NCBI GenBank assembly: GCA_016779565.1
Contig: JADHNJ010000005.1
Span: 1 to 64,000 of the forward strand
Source of the DNA: Pseudomonadales bacterium
GTDB taxonomy: Bacteria > Pseudomonadota > Gammaproteobacteria > Pseudomonadales > Azotimanducaceae
Direction: 5' to 3'
DNA: 64,000 bases
The number at the start of each line of letters is the position of its first letter. The stretch's first letter is position 1. A program made the translations under genes and the position numbers. The notes under the pieces were generated by a model. It was not told the origin of the DNA. It did no database searches and saw nothing but the letters and a program-made list of their open reading frames with translations. Below are positions 49,547-60,141 of this stretch, one piece after another.

Positions 49547-51229
49547 ATGGGAATGCCACGACACGAAGCCCTGAAACAGCTCACAGCAAAAGGCATGCCC
49601 TATGCTCTAGAGGAAGGATTGATACATGACCGACCTTGTCGCTTTTTTAGCCATGCACCACTAACGTTGGGCGATTTGTTTCGAGACAATTGCAGCGATG
49701 AAACCTTTTTAGTTTTCGAGGATCAGCGCCTCACCTTTAACCAAGTCTACGAAAGCGCGGTAGCGCTCGCCAACGGTTTACATCAAACCTGCGGAGTGAG
49801 CCATGGCGATCGTGTGGCTATTTCAATGCGAAATTATCCCGAGTGGGTGATCGCTTTTATGGCAGTTACCTCAATGGGCGCGACCGCCGTCGCCATGAAT
49901 GCTCTTTGGCAATCCGATGAAATTGCCTATGGACTCAAACACAGTGGTAGCAAAGTGCTGATCGCCGATGGCGAACGCCTGGCTCGCATTGCTGCACTCG
50001 CCGACGAGCTCGACTTAGTCATCATCGGAACAAGGCAGACGCCTCAAACTCCAAAGGTTTCACACTTCGAATTCTCGGATCTACTCGCCACTCACATGGA
50101 GGGAAATCTTGATTGGGCAAGTGTTGGCCCCGACGACAATGCCACTATTTTTTATACTTCTGGCTCTACGGGCCACCCAAAAGGCGCTGTCAGTTGCCAT
50201 CGCAATATCATTAGCGCGCTATTTTCTTGGGAGCTGGACCTCGCGGCGCGCCAGCTGGAACTCGACATAACTGCAGCACCACCTTTAGCTCAGCCAGCAA
50301 CCCTGCTCGCAGTGCCGCTATTTCATGCAACTGGCTCACATGCAGTTTACTTACAGTCTTATCGGGCCCAGCGAAAGATGGTTTGTATGTACCGATGGGA
50401 TCCCGATGTTGCTGTTCAGCTGATTGAGAATGAACGTATCAGCTCATTCGTCGCACCTGCAGCCATGACAGGCGATCTCATCGAGGCTGGTAAGCGCTGT
50501 GGTGCAGATCTGAGTAGTCTGTTGTCTGTTGGCGGTGGTGGAGCGCCCCGAGCGGCCGCACAAGTTGCTAGCATTCCAGAGACCTTCGCCCAAGCAATGC
50601 CAAGTACGGGTTGGGGTATGACCGAGACCAATGCCATTGGTACAGGCATCGGTGGTGATGAATACCTCAACAGACCAACCAGTTCCGGGCGCTGCTCAGC
50701 TGTGCTCGACATAGAGATTGTTGACGAGCAAGGCCGCGCACTCGCCGCCGGTGAGCGAGGCGAGTTACGCATCCGAGGGGCTTCTATAATCAAAGGCTAT
50801 TGGGACCGACCGGATGCTAATGCCGAGGCTTTCGACGGCCACTGGTTAAAGACTGGCGACGTGGCCTATCTTGATTCAGAAGGTTATCTATTTATTGTCG
50901 ATCGCATCAAAGATTTAGTGATTCGAGGCGGTGAAAACATCGGCTGCGCTGAGGTTGAAGGCGCCTTGCTAGCACAGCCTAACATTATCGAGGCGAGCGT
51001 TTATGCCGTTCCAGACCCACGCTTGGGTGAGGAAGTTGGTGCGACCCTTTATGTCGAGGGTAGCGTATCTGAAACAGCGCTAAAGACTGTGCTTGCAGAA
51101 CAAATCGCTAAGTTTAAAGTTCCTCGATACTTTCAGATTCAACATTCACCGCTACCACGAATCGCCTCTGGCAAAATCAATAAACGCCAGTTGCGCGCCG
51201 ATGCCCTTAAGGCCCTCGGCATCAGTTAA
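49547..51229 (+). CDS. AMP-binding acyl-CoA ligase
   Basis: A 560-residue adenylate-forming enzyme. The P-loop [11 protein letters not shown] (203-213), the GWGMTET motif, [19 protein letters not shown] and the C-terminal Lys in [13 protein letters not shown] are all intact. Related to medium/long-chain or FadD3-like acyl-CoA ligases. It lies 70 bases after the aminopeptidase gene and 65 before asnS; substrate is not evident. Confidence 0.88.
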   Translation: MGMPRHEALKQLTAKGMPYALEEGLIHDRPCRFFSHAPLTLGDLFRDNCSDETFLVFEDQRLTFNQVYESAVALANGLHQTCGVSHGDRVAISMRNYPEWVIAFMAVTSMGATAVAMNALWQSDEIAYGLKHSGSKVLIADGERLARIAALADELDLVIIGTRQTPQTPKVSHFEFSDLLATHMEGNLDWASVGPDDNATIFYTSGSTGHPKGAVSCHRNIISALFSWELDLAARQLELDITAAPPLAQPATLLAVPLFHATGSHAVYLQSYRAQRKMVCMYRWDPDVAVQLIENERISSFVAPAAMTGDLIEAGKRCGADLSSLLSVGGGGAPRAAAQVASIPETFAQAMPSTGWGMTETNAIGTGIGGDEYLNRPTSSGRCSAVLDIEIVDEQGRALAAGERGELRIRGASIIKGYWDRPDANAEAFDGHWLKTGDVAYLDSEGYLFIVDRIKDLVIRGGENIGCAEVEGALLAQPNIIEASVYAVPDPRLGEEVGATLYVEGSVSETALKTVLAEQIAKFKVPRYFQIQHSPLPRIASGKINKRQLRADALKALGIS

Positions 51230-51294
51230 ACCGAAGCCCTTGGCGACTATCGATTAACAACTCTCTTAACGATGCTCAAAACGGACAATTACCT

Positions 51295-52677
51295 ATGAAG
51301 ACCCATCAGATTTCATCCCTACTGGCAAACCAGGTATTAAGCGGTGAAGCGGTTACGGTTGAGGGCTGGATCCGCACTAAACGCGACTCAAAAGCTGGAT
51401 TTTCGTTTCTTGCGATTCATGACGGATCCTGCTTTGAACCCATTCAGGCGGTCGTTAATGCTGACATTGAGAACTACTCAACAGAGGTTTTAGCGCTTTC
51501 GACAGGCTGCTCTGTGACAGTATCAGGCGTGCTTGTAGAATCCGAGGGCAAAGGCCAAGCAGTCGAAATTCAGGCAAAGACTGTCACTGTTCATGGCTGG
51601 GTGGATGACCCTGAAACCTATCCGATCGCTAAAAAACGGCACACCTTTGAGTATTTGAGAACTGTCGCGCACTTGCGGCCTAGAACTAACACCTTCGGTG
51701 CCATTACCCGTGTTCGTACGGTTTTAGCTAATGCAATCCATAATTTCTTTTTTGATCAAGGATTTCACTGGATAAACACACCCTTAATTACCGCTAGCGA
51801 TTGCGAGGGCGCCGGGGAGCTATTTCGAGTTAGCACTCTTGATACGGTCAATCAGCCCCAAGCCAATTTCTCAGAGGATTTTTTTGGTCGAGAGGCCTTT
51901 TTAACGGTATCTGGCCAGCTCAATGTCGAGGCTTATTGCTTAGCCATGAGCAAGGTATATACCTTCGGCCCAACCTTTAGAGCCGAAAACTCCAATACAT
52001 CTCGACATTTGGCCGAATTCTGGATGGTCGAGCCCGAAATCGCCTTCGCGGACCTCGCAGATAATGCACAGCTGGCAGAATCCCTGCTTAAACACTGCTT
52101 GGCGGTCGTTCTAGATCGGTGTCAGGATGATTTGGCATTTTTTCAAGCACGTGTCGACAACACGGTCGTTGAGCGACTCGAAAGCATGGTCAACCTTCCT
52201 TTTGAGCGGATGGAATACACCGATGCGATCAAAATTCTTGAACAGTCGGGCAAGAATTTTGATTTCCCAGTAGCCTGGGGTCGGGATTTACAAAGCGAAC
52301 ACGAACGCTTTTTGACCGAAACGCATGTTGGTCGGCCCGTCATATTGATGAACTATCCCAAAGACATCAAAGCCTTTTACATGCGACTCAATGACGACAA
52401 CAAGACCGTCGCAGCAATGGATGTCCTTGCCCCAGGCATTGGTGAAATCATTGGCGGCAGCCAACGAGAAGAGCGACTTGACGTCTTGGATGCTAGGCTG
52501 CCAGACCCAAACATGCAGGCCAGTCTATGGTGGTATCGGGATTTACGCCGTTATGGCACTGTGCCTCATGCCGGCTTTGGACTAGGCTTTGAGAGACTCC
52601 TGAATTATGTGACGGGTATGGAAAACATCCGCGATGCTATTCCGTTTCCTCGCACCCCAGGGAACGCCGATTTCTGA
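51295..52677 (+). CDS. asnS: Asparaginyl-tRNA synthetase
   Basis: Charges tRNA(Asn). 460 residues, class IIb: N-terminal OB anticodon-binding domain ([24 protein letters not shown]), motif 2 region [26 protein letters not shown] (core [16 protein letters not shown]) and motif 3 [10 protein letters not shown]. The presence of asnS suggests direct rather than amidotransferase formation of Asn-tRNA. Its stop is three bases from the convergent MBL gene stop. Confidence 0.97.
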   Translation: MKTHQISSLLANQVLSGEAVTVEGWIRTKRDSKAGFSFLAIHDGSCFEPIQAVVNADIENYSTEVLALSTGCSVTVSGVLVESEGKGQAVEIQAKTVTVHGWVDDPETYPIAKKRHTFEYLRTVAHLRPRTNTFGAITRVRTVLANAIHNFFFDQGFHWINTPLITASDCEGAGELFRVSTLDTVNQPQANFSEDFFGREAFLTVSGQLNVEAYCLAMSKVYTFGPTFRAENSNTSRHLAEFWMVEPEIAFADLADNAQLAESLLKHCLAVVLDRCQDDLAFFQARVDNTVVERLESMVNLPFERMEYTDAIKILEQSGKNFDFPVAWGRDLQSEHERFLTETHVGRPVILMNYPKDIKAFYMRLNDDNKTVAAMDVLAPGIGEIIGGSQREERLDVLDARLPDPNMQASLWWYRDLRRYGTVPHAGFGLGFERLLNYVTGMENIRDAIPFPRTPGNADF

Positions 52678-52679
52678 AC

Positions 52680-53363
52680 CTATCCTCCCATCATCATTTT
52701 CCAGGTTTCTGGATCCTTGATTTTGAGATAGGTATTACTTCGCTTGGTCTCTCCCATAGTGGCATGGGGTACTGCACTATAATTATGTCCGGGCAGTAAA
52801 AGCGTGTCATCGGGCAGACTAGCAAGTTGCTGCAAGCTGCGAAACATGTCCTCTGTGTCTGAGCCAGGCAGATCGACCCGGCCACAGCCATCAATAAATA
52901 ACGTATCGCCAGAAATGAGGGTGTTTTTCACTCGAAAGCACTGGGATCCCGGTGTGTGCCCGGGGGTGTGTAAAAACTCTATATCGATATCACCAATGCG
53001 CAATTTATCACCAGAGGAGACTTTCTTAATATCTCCTTCTGAGATACCCGTCACGCGGCGCACACCATCGGCTTCTAATTCATGCGCATAAATGGGCAAA
53101 CTTTGATGCTCTAAAAGTCGACTGACACCTTCCACCGTGTTCTGACCAAAACTGCCACCACAATGATCTGGATGATAGTGGGTTAACAGCGCACCTGTTA
53201 AATGATAGTCGCGCTCCTCAATCAGCTTCAGCAAGCCAGCAATATCCCAAGCAGGGTCAACGACCACCACCTCTCGAGTGGTCCGATCACCGATAACGTA
53301 GGCAAAGTTTTGCATAGGACCAATTTGGATCTGCTCAACGATTAACTGTTCTTCTACTTGCAT
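52680..53363 (-). CDS. MBL-fold hydrolase (glyoxalase II/ETHE1-like)
   Basis: A 227-residue metallo-hydrolase with the zinc/iron motif THYHPDHCG (61-69), the HTPGHTPGS and SGDTLFIDGCGRVDLPG segments and PGHNYS. The GCGR motif after GDTLF resembles ETHE1-like persulfide dioxygenases and CstB-type proteins, but thiolesterase function is equally possible. ATG at 53363 is nine bases after GAGG; a GTG two codons upstream is less likely. Next to RidA. Confidence 0.82.
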   Translation of the reverse strand: MQVEEQLIVEQIQIGPMQNFAYVIGDRTTREVVVVDPAWDIAGLLKLIEERDYHLTGALLTHYHPDHCGGSFGQNTVEGVSRLLEHQSLPIYAHELEADGVRRVTGISEGDIKKVSSGDKLRIGDIDIEFLHTPGHTPGSQCFRVKNTLISGDTLFIDGCGRVDLPGSDTEDMFRSLQQLASLPDDTLLLPGHNYSAVPHATMGETKRSNTYLKIKDPETWKMMMGG

Positions 53364-53378
53364 AACCACATCCTCAAA

Positions 53379-53729
53379 CTAAATAGCAGCCGTAACGGCG
53401 ATTTCTACTTTTAGTGCCGGCACAACCAATTTTGACTCGACACAGGCTCTAGTTGGTGCTGCGTCCGGCGCAACCCAGTCATCCCAAACCTTATTAAATT
53501 CACCAAAATCTTGTATGTCGGACAACCAAATTTGTGCGGTCAATAATCTCGATTTGTCACTGCCGGCTTCAGTCAAGAGCCGATCGATCGACTGCAATAT
53601 CTCGGTTGCTTGGGCAGTCACCGATTCTCCTTGAGTCACCTTCGCAACCTGGCCCGCCGTCGATACCACACCCCCATAAACAACGGCTTGGCTCATTCGA
53701 GCACCACTATCGATTCTTACAATTGTCAT
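53379..53729 (-). CDS. RidA-family enamine/imine deaminase
   Basis: A 116-residue Rid protein. Typical opening SQAVVYGGVVSTAGQV, the substrate-binding Arg (R94 in APTRACVE) and the final VEIAVTA are present. Hydrolyses reactive enamines from pyridoxal phosphate enzymes, protecting metabolism. GGAGG precedes the ATG. Directly upstream of the MBL gene, 15 bases apart. Confidence 0.88.
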   Translation of the reverse strand: MTIVRIDSGARMSQAVVYGGVVSTAGQVAKVTQGESVTAQATEILQSIDRLLTEAGSDKSRLLTAQIWLSDIQDFGEFNKVWDDWVAPDAAPTRACVESKLVVPALKVEIAVTAAI

Positions 53730-53808
53730 TTTTGAGCCTCCATTAAAAACCCGGGTTTTCCTAGCTAACCGCTCAAACCCAGCTTTATGCTACCACGAGA
53801 CGATTGCA

Positions 53809-54387
53809 TCATCGCTGCCCATCAGAGAAAGATTTGCAAGGCTCAAAACTAAGACGATGTTGCGGCGTTAAACCGAGGGCAGCTAACGCTGTCTTGTGCT
53901 TCGCGGTTGGATAGCCCTTATGACTAGCAAACCCATAGCCGGGGTAAATGCTATCTAGGCTGCTCATTTCAGAGTCCCTAGCAACTTTGGCAATAATAGC
54001 CCCAGCCTGAATTGCACCAACCCGCTGGTCACCCTTGATCAGCCAGCGGGCTGGCATCGAGAGCTCTGGCAACCGATTGCCATCCACTAAGGCTAAATCC
54101 ACCTTGACCTTTAGTGCAGTCAACGCCCGTGACATTGCCAGCAGACTCGCGTTGAGGATGTTGAGCTGATCGATTTCATGCGCCTCCGCCCTGCCGAGCG
54201 ACCAAGCTAGCGAATCTTGTTTAATGTGCTCACTCAATCTGCTTCGTTTGGATTCGGACAGAGCCTTGGAATCGCGCAAACCAACAATGGGGCGTGAGGG
54301 ATCTAGCACGACGGCTCCTGCGACAACCGGGCCAGCGATAGGACCTCGACCGACCTCGTCGACCCCCGCGATCATCAGCCCGATCAC
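53809..54387 (-). CDS. rnhB: Ribonuclease HII
   Basis: Removes ribonucleotides from DNA. 192 residues with [19 protein letters not shown] (Asp-Glu catalytic pair near residue 10), LRDSKALSE, the [21 protein letters not shown] segment and [14 protein letters not shown]. The GTG at 54387 overlaps the lpxB stop (GTGA); an ATG four codons later is possible. In related genomes dnaE follows; here the next gene downstream is unrelated. Confidence 0.95.
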   Translation of the reverse strand: MIGLMIAGVDEVGRGPIAGPVVAGAVVLDPSRPIVGLRDSKALSESKRSRLSEHIKQDSLAWSLGRAEAHEIDQLNILNASLLAMSRALTALKVKVDLALVDGNRLPELSMPARWLIKGDQRVGAIQAGAIIAKVARDSEMSSLDSIYPGYGFASHKGYPTAKHKTALAALGLTPQHRLSFEPCKSFSDGQR

Positions 54388-55547
54388 TTGAGTAATTTAC
54401 CCTCAGCCAGTTGAATGATCGGACGAGCAGCATTTTGCTGTAGGTCGCCAATCAGGCCTCGGTGGATCTCAGTATAGTCACGCATCAACGCTTCTCGATC
54501 ATCGTCGATCAATAGTTTACCTAATGCCCGCGCTAAATTTTCGCCGGTTGCTTGATCCTGCATAAACTCTTCAACGATGGGTTTGTCTGCCAAGATGTTG
54601 GGCAATGCGAAATGCTCAACAACAACTAACCGAGAGACCAATTGATAGGTCAGGTTTCCCAATCGATAAGCCATCACCATCGGTTTCCGTAATAACATCG
54701 CCTCTAGGGTCGCGGTCCCGGAATTCACTAAAACAGCATCACTTGCCGCCATTACGCCAATCGCATCACCGACCTCGATTGCGACCCGAGACGATAGTCC
54801 CTGTTTCTCTATGTATCCGGAGATGTCCTGGCAACCTCGATCATTTGCCGCTGCGACAATAAATTTAAGATCGGGGTAGGTCTTACCAAGTAGTATTACC
54901 GCCTCTAAGTAAGCCGGCATCATCGAAGCGATCTCACTACGACGACTCCCCGGCAGCAACGCTATGACCCGATCTTTATCACTTAAACCACGCGACCGTC
55001 TTGCGACTTGGTCTCGCTTTTGGTGGCCCTCAATATCGATCTCTTGAGCCCTTGGATGGCCTACAAATCGAACGGGTATACCATGCTTTAGGTAGATGTC
55101 CGTCTCAAAAGGATAGAGCGTCAGCATCAAATCTATTCGGCGCCGAATTGTGTTGATCCGACCTTGGCGCCAAGCCCAGACCGTCGGTGAAACATAATGA
55201 ACCGTTGGGATTCGGTGCCGTTTGACGAGCCCAGCGAGGAGTAGATTGAAGAAGTTAAAATCTATGCCCACGAATGCGCTTGGCCGTTTCAATTTGCAAA
55301 GATACTGCAATCGCCAGAGTATCCATAGTAAAGAGGGTAGTTTCATCAAGGGGGCTACGAAGCCATTGACAGACAAATCGTCGATATGAAACCAAGGCCT
55401 TAGACCCGCGGCAATCATATTATGCCCCCCTATCCCAGAAAACTGGGCATGGGGCTCTTCACTTAAAAGCGCCTTTATCAATTCAGCGCCTAACACATCA
55501 CCTGAAGGCTCCCCCGCAACCAGGACGTAATGTGGGGCTTTGTCCAA
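54384..55547 (-). CDS. lpxB: Lipid-A-disaccharide synthase
   Basis: Forms the disaccharide of lipid A from UDP-diacylglucosamine and lipid X. 387 residues with the N-terminal [17 protein letters not shown], the [10 protein letters not shown] segment, [10 protein letters not shown] and the C-terminal [22 protein letters not shown] motif. The start is TTG. It begins 11 bases after fabZ; lpxA, which usually lies between them, is absent. Confidence 0.95.
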   Translation of the reverse strand: MDKAPHYVLVAGEPSGDVLGAELIKALLSEEPHAQFSGIGGHNMIAAGLRPWFHIDDLSVNGFVAPLMKLPSLLWILWRLQYLCKLKRPSAFVGIDFNFFNLLLAGLVKRHRIPTVHYVSPTVWAWRQGRINTIRRRIDLMLTLYPFETDIYLKHGIPVRFVGHPRAQEIDIEGHQKRDQVARRSRGLSDKDRVIALLPGSRRSEIASMMPAYLEAVILLGKTYPDLKFIVAAANDRGCQDISGYIEKQGLSSRVAIEVGDAIGVMAASDAVLVNSGTATLEAMLLRKPMVMAYRLGNLTYQLVSRLVVVEHFALPNILADKPIVEEFMQDQATGENLARALGKLLIDDDREALMRDYTEIHRGLIGDLQQNAARPIIQLAEGKLLK

Positions 55548-55558
55548 GGGATTCGCGC

Positions 55559-55999
55559 CTAGCCCGTCTTCTGCTCTGCGCAGGTTAAGCGGGTACTGCA
55601 GGCCATACGATCCCCCACGTAGGCTCTACCTTCGGCTTTCATCCAATGTTTCCTGAGATTTACGATCTCAACTTCCAATCGAATCTGATCACCGGGAATT
55701 ACTGAGCTCTTAAACTTTGTCTTATCGGTACCTGCTAAATAGTAGATATAACCGTCATCTAGCGTCCTGCCCCTGGATGCAAACGCTAGGATCCCTGCTG
55801 CTTGCGCTAACGCTTCCACAATCATGACACCTGGAAAGACCGGCGTATCCGGAAAATGTCCGGTAAAGATGGGTTCATTAATGGTGACATTTTTAAGACA
55901 CACAATGCGCTGATCGGGCTCAATTTCAATGACTCGATCAACCAACAAAAATGGATAACGGTGTGGCAAAAGGCGCCAAATGTCGGTTACTTCCATCAT
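55559..55999 (-). CDS. fabZ: 3-hydroxyacyl-ACP dehydratase FabZ
   Basis: Dehydrates 3-hydroxyacyl-ACP in fatty acid synthesis. 146 residues: LLPHRYPFLLVDRV, then the catalytic His-Phe-Pro motif FTGHFPDTPVFPGVM and the Glu in IVEALAQAAG. GGAG precedes the ATG pair. It competes with lpxA for 3-hydroxyacyl-ACP, and in most gammaproteobacteria they are neighbours. Confidence 0.95.
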   Translation of the reverse strand: MMEVTDIWRLLPHRYPFLLVDRVIEIEPDQRIVCLKNVTINEPIFTGHFPDTPVFPGVMIVEALAQAAGILAFASRGRTLDDGYIYYLAGTDKTKFKSSVIPGDQIRLEVEIVNLRKHWMKAEGRAYVGDRMACSTRLTCAEQKTG

Positions 56000-56095
56000 A
56001 TTCTCCGGTTAACGGGCTTCGATCCACATAAGTCCCAAACTCTGCAGTCGATCATAAGTCAGGCCTTGGCGCAGTCAGCGTAGAACAACGCCGCC

Positions 56096-57103
56096 TCAGG
56101 CTTCTAAGCGACGCAAACGCCGATAGAGATCATCAAGTCTTTTAAACACGGCGACATTACGCCGCCATTGCTTACCCGGCATAAGCCCGGTTCCCGAGCT
56201 GTAACGCCCGGGCTGATCAATCGAGTGCGTCACAAGGCTCATTGCTGATATCTCCACCCGATCACAAATCGTTAACTGATCGACGATTCCCACAGCACCA
56301 CCAATGAGACAATACGCACCAATTCGAGTGCTTCCAGCTATCGCAGTGGCGCCAGAAACAGCCGTATTCGGCCCGATTTTTACGCCATGTCCGATTTGGA
56401 CTTGATTATCAATTTTAACGCCTTGGCCAATTTCAGTATGCGTCAGCGCGCCTCGATCAACGGTTGTGCCGGCACCGATATCTACGTCGTCCCTAATTAA
56501 CACGCTATAGACCTGCGGAATCTTCTTAAGCGTTCCATCGCCGGGGTCAAACTCATAACCGAAGCCGTCCGCCCCAATGACAGCCCCCGCATGAACCGTA
56601 CACCTCGCGCCGATCTTTACATCGTGATAGATCACCACGTTTGCATGGATTTCTGAGTCGACTCCGATGGAGACATTCTCGCCGAGCACTACCCCGGAAC
56701 CTAAAGCAACACCTGGCGCCACCGTGACACCAGCACGAATTACGACATTTGGACCTATCACCACATCTGGCGAGACTGTCGCTGAGGCATCTATGACTGC
56801 AGAGGGATGAACACCCTGCCAACGCTCACTGGTATCAAATAAACCAGCGATACTCGCCCAGGCTAAACGAGGACGTTCGGCAATAAGCCCGGGGCCGCTT
56901 AACGCATGAAGATCTTCTGGGGCAACGACTACCGCGCTGGCTTGAGTTTGTTCAAGCGCACGTCGGTATTTGGCACTAAATAAAAAGCTTAGCTCTCCTG
57001 GCCCTGCTTGGTCTAACGCCGCAATACCAGTGATGATCGTCTGTCCATCACCCACTACCCTCAAATCAAACTGTCGGCCGATTTCTGAGAGGGTAGTTTC
57101 CAA
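56096..57103 (-). CDS. lpxD: UDP-3-O-(3-hydroxyacyl)glucosamine N-acyltransferase LpxD
   Basis: Third step of lipid A synthesis. 335 residues: N-terminal uridine-binding domain, then a left-handed beta helix of hexapeptide repeats, then a C-terminal helical extension. The catalytic histidine is in CTVHAGAVIGADGFGYEF. The start is TTG with no clear ribosome site, so the exact N-terminus is uncertain. A 96-base gap separates it from fabZ. Confidence 0.95.
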   Translation of the reverse strand: METTLSEIGRQFDLRVVGDGQTIITGIAALDQAGPGELSFLFSAKYRRALEQTQASAVVVAPEDLHALSGPGLIAERPRLAWASIAGLFDTSERWQGVHPSAVIDASATVSPDVVIGPNVVIRAGVTVAPGVALGSGVVLGENVSIGVDSEIHANVVIYHDVKIGARCTVHAGAVIGADGFGYEFDPGDGTLKKIPQVYSVLIRDDVDIGAGTTVDRGALTHTEIGQGVKIDNQVQIGHGVKIGPNTAVSGATAIAGSTRIGAYCLIGGAVGIVDQLTICDRVEISAMSLVTHSIDQPGRYSSGTGLMPGKQWRRNVAVFKRLDDLYRRLRRLEA

Positions 57104-57125
57104 TGGGAGGATCTTGTTCGTTCTA

Positions 57126-57647
57126 CTACTGAGGCTGATTCATTTCGTTAAGTTTTTCAGTGACTTTGCGAGTCACATCATACAGATCGCCGACATAAAG
57201 AGCCGCGGCTCTAGGCAAAATCATATCGTAGTCGTTCTCAAGTACCAGCTCCTCGATCGCTTTGCGCACTTTGTCCTCTGTGCCCGCGAACAGTTCACTC
57301 TGTCTTGCAGCAACTTCTTTTTGAAGCTTTTGCCTTTGGTAAACAAAATCATTGTTCAGAGATTCTATTTCCTGCTGGATACGACGTTTTTCGCTGTCGC
57401 TCATGACGTCACTGTCTTTTTGCATTTTCTGAAGTAACTCAGCCGCCTCAGTCTGTATTTTCTTGATGGTGTCTTCGTCCGTACTGAATTCTTGCTGTAA
57501 CTGCCTCAATAGCTTTTGAGCATCTTCTGAACCTGCAATGGCACGATCGACATCTACTACCGCTAGCTTCATTTCTGCCGAAACAGTAAGCGAGAGCACA
57601 CTCAAGGCAAGCACTAAACCGGCACTCATCAATTTTATCAAACGCAC
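57126..57647 (-). CDS. skp: Periplasmic chaperone Skp (OmpH)
   Basis: Chaperones outer-membrane proteins to BamA. 173 residues with a signal peptide (LALSVLSLTVSA, cleavage about residue 24), the conserved MKLAVVDVDRAI start of the mature protein and a long helical tentacle region rich in Gln, Glu and Lys. GTG start with AAGGAG eight bases upstream. Confidence 0.9.
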   Translation of the reverse strand: MRLIKLMSAGLVLALSVLSLTVSAEMKLAVVDVDRAIAGSEDAQKLLRQLQQEFSTDEDTIKKIQTEAAELLQKMQKDSDVMSDSEKRRIQQEIESLNNDFVYQRQKLQKEVAARQSELFAGTEDKVRKAIEELVLENDYDMILPRAAALYVGDLYDVTRKVTEKLNEMNQPQ

Positions 57648-57788
57648 AACACTTCTCCTTGAAACACCAATTTTTAAATTTTTGCGTAAACCAACGCCAG
57701 CTTAGTGGCTATCACCCCGAGCCGCACGCGCGGCCGCAGATCTTGTCACAACCTTCAAAAGGATTCAAATGCTTAGACTGCCATTTCC

Positions 57789-60131
57789 CTAGAAAGTTCG
57801 GCCCAACTCAAATTGAAATACCTCACTTTCATCGCCATCGCGGCGATTAAAGGGGTAGGCAATCGCGAAGCTAATGGGTGCAAAACCGGTAATCCAGGTA
57901 ATTGAAACGCCTGCGGAATACCGTAATTCACCTTCTGATAAGTCGAGGCAATAAGTGGAAATATCAGGGCAATTGGTATTAAACACATTGCCCGCATCAA
58001 CGAACATTGCCGCTTTTAATGATCGTTGATCTTCCACAAAAGGAAGCGGGAAAAGCACTTCTGCACTGCCTTCAATGAGGACATTACCACCCACGGGGTC
58101 AGGCTCACCAAACTGGTCATTCGGGGACCGCGTCGTTCTCGGCCCCAAGGTATTAGACTCGTAACCCCTAACCGAACCCATGCCTCCCGAATAAAAATGT
58201 TTATAAAATGGGAAGGTTTCGGTGCCACCAAAGGTACCACCATATCCTAAGTCAGTTCGCAATCGGAGCGTAAACAGGCGGGTCAAAGGAAAGAAAATTT
58301 GCCCGGAATAGTTCACTCTAAAAAACTCTAGTTGACTACCGGGGACGGTCATCTCAAAGGACAAACTCTGAGACTTACCCCCGGTTGGTAGCAACCCTCT
58401 GTTAAGCGCTGACATAGAGTACGCCGCTTGCAAGGTCACCAAAGAAAACTCGTTGCCCTCTTTTGCTAAAAATCGCGAGATCTCTTGAGCGGGAAAGACC
58501 CCTTCCTTGATTTCTGTGTTTTCTGCACCGATAGAAAAATTCAGCCTCGAGACCTCATTAATGGGATAGCCAAAATTAATCGATGCTCCCAAAGAGTCTG
58601 TCGAAAAACGTGCGATATTACGTTCATCAAACGACGTGCTACGATAAAAAATAGAATATCCTCGACTTACGCCATCGACGGTAAAATACGGGTCAAAAAA
58701 CGATAAGTTATAAGAGGTTTGATACGAACTGCGGTTGACTGACATATTAAACGAGTTACCCGAGCCAAAGACATTAGACTCCTGATAACTCAAGCCAATG
58801 ATCGCGCCAAAGTCTTGGGCGTATCCTAGGGTCGCAGACACCGCGCCTGAGGGCTGTTCCTCGACCGAATACTCCACATCAATCTGATCCTCAACGCCTG
58901 CAACCGACGGAGTTTCAACCGCGACTTCTTTAAAGTAGCCTAAACGCTCTAACCTGACTCTCGAGGCTTCAATGTAAGCGTTTGATGCCCAACCACCCTC
59001 CATTTGACGCATTTCTCGTCGCAGCACTTCATCCTGCGTCAAAGTGTTACCCCGAAACGATATTCTACGCACGTAAGCACGACTGCCTGCATCCACAAAG
59101 AAACGCACCGTGACGCTTTGGCCGTCTTCTGAGAGTGCCGGATTACCCGTAGCACTCGCGAAGGTATAGCCGGCATTACCGAGCACCGTTTCAATTCGCT
59201 CTTCCGACGCGGTCATGAACTCCCGAGAATATATTTGTCCCTCTCGGGATAAAATAAGGGACCGTATGGTCTCCTCGGGAATGTCTCTGAGTTCCCCAGA
59301 GATCTCGACAGCACCTACTTTGTATTGTTCGCCCTCAGTGATATTGATCGTGATATACACATCTTCCATATTCGGGGCTATCGCAACTTGCGTGGAATCA
59401 ATCTGAAATTTCAAATAACCCCGATCAAGGTAATAAGACTCAAGACTCTCCAAATCGCCTTTCAATTTTTCTCGAGAGTATTGCCCGTCTTTGGTGTACC
59501 AAGACAAAAGCCCAGGTAACTGCAGTTCAAACAAGTCCCTTAAAGTTGCATCATCAAAAACCTTATTTCCCACGATGTTGATATGGCGGATACCAGACAC
59601 ACTGCCTTCATCTACCTCTACTTTAATCGCAACTCTATTGCGCGGCAGCGTTTCGACTTCGGTGGCGATCTTGGCGTCATAACGGCCTTGGATGACGTAT
59701 TGCCGCTCAAGCTCCGCGCCCATTTGATCAAGGGTTACTTTTTTAAAGATCTCACCCTCAGCAAGTCCTGCACCACTTAGCCCATCGATCAAAGCTTCAG
59801 TCTTTATCGCCTTATTGCCATCGATTTCGATAGCATCGATCGTCGGTCTCTCGCTAACGATGATTAAAAGCACGTTGCCATCACGACCAACTTTGACATC
59901 ATCAAAATTTTCCGTGCGAAACAGCGCTCGAATAATCTGCCGTAGGCCCTCGTCATCGACTTCATCACCAACGTTAAAAGGAATGGCTCCGAACACAGCG
60001 CCGGCCCCAATCCGTTGCAAACCCTCGACTCGCACATCAGAGATTACGAACGCCTGAGCTGCATTTACGATCCCGAGCCAAAGGACAAGCAGACAAAAGC
60101 GATAGGAAAATTTTAAAGTGGGAATGGTCAC
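57789..60131 (-). CDS. bamA: Outer membrane protein assembly factor BamA
   Basis: Central component of the BAM complex that inserts outer-membrane beta-barrels. 780 residues: signal peptide ending in AAQA, five POTRA domains (FVISDVRVEGLQRI first), and a 16-stranded C-terminal barrel ending in Phe (FELGRTF). The VRGY motif of lid loop L6 is in GSVRGYESNTLGP. The frame opens at 60161 inside rseP; GTG at 60131 has AGGA six bases upstream and leads straight to the signal peptide. Confidence 0.96.
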   Translation of the reverse strand: MTIPTLKFSYRFCLLVLWLGIVNAAQAFVISDVRVEGLQRIGAGAVFGAIPFNVGDEVDDEGLRQIIRALFRTENFDDVKVGRDGNVLLIIVSERPTIDAIEIDGNKAIKTEALIDGLSGAGLAEGEIFKKVTLDQMGAELERQYVIQGRYDAKIATEVETLPRNRVAIKVEVDEGSVSGIRHINIVGNKVFDDATLRDLFELQLPGLLSWYTKDGQYSREKLKGDLESLESYYLDRGYLKFQIDSTQVAIAPNMEDVYITINITEGEQYKVGAVEISGELRDIPEETIRSLILSREGQIYSREFMTASEERIETVLGNAGYTFASATGNPALSEDGQSVTVRFFVDAGSRAYVRRISFRGNTLTQDEVLRREMRQMEGGWASNAYIEASRVRLERLGYFKEVAVETPSVAGVEDQIDVEYSVEEQPSGAVSATLGYAQDFGAIIGLSYQESNVFGSGNSFNMSVNRSSYQTSYNLSFFDPYFTVDGVSRGYSIFYRSTSFDERNIARFSTDSLGASINFGYPINEVSRLNFSIGAENTEIKEGVFPAQEISRFLAKEGNEFSLVTLQAAYSMSALNRGLLPTGGKSQSLSFEMTVPGSQLEFFRVNYSGQIFFPLTRLFTLRLRTDLGYGGTFGGTETFPFYKHFYSGGMGSVRGYESNTLGPRTTRSPNDQFGEPDPVGGNVLIEGSAEVLFPLPFVEDQRSLKAAMFVDAGNVFNTNCPDISTYCLDLSEGELRYSAGVSITWITGFAPISFAIAYPFNRRDGDESEVFQFELGRTF

Positions 60132-60141
60132 GAAAGTCCTG

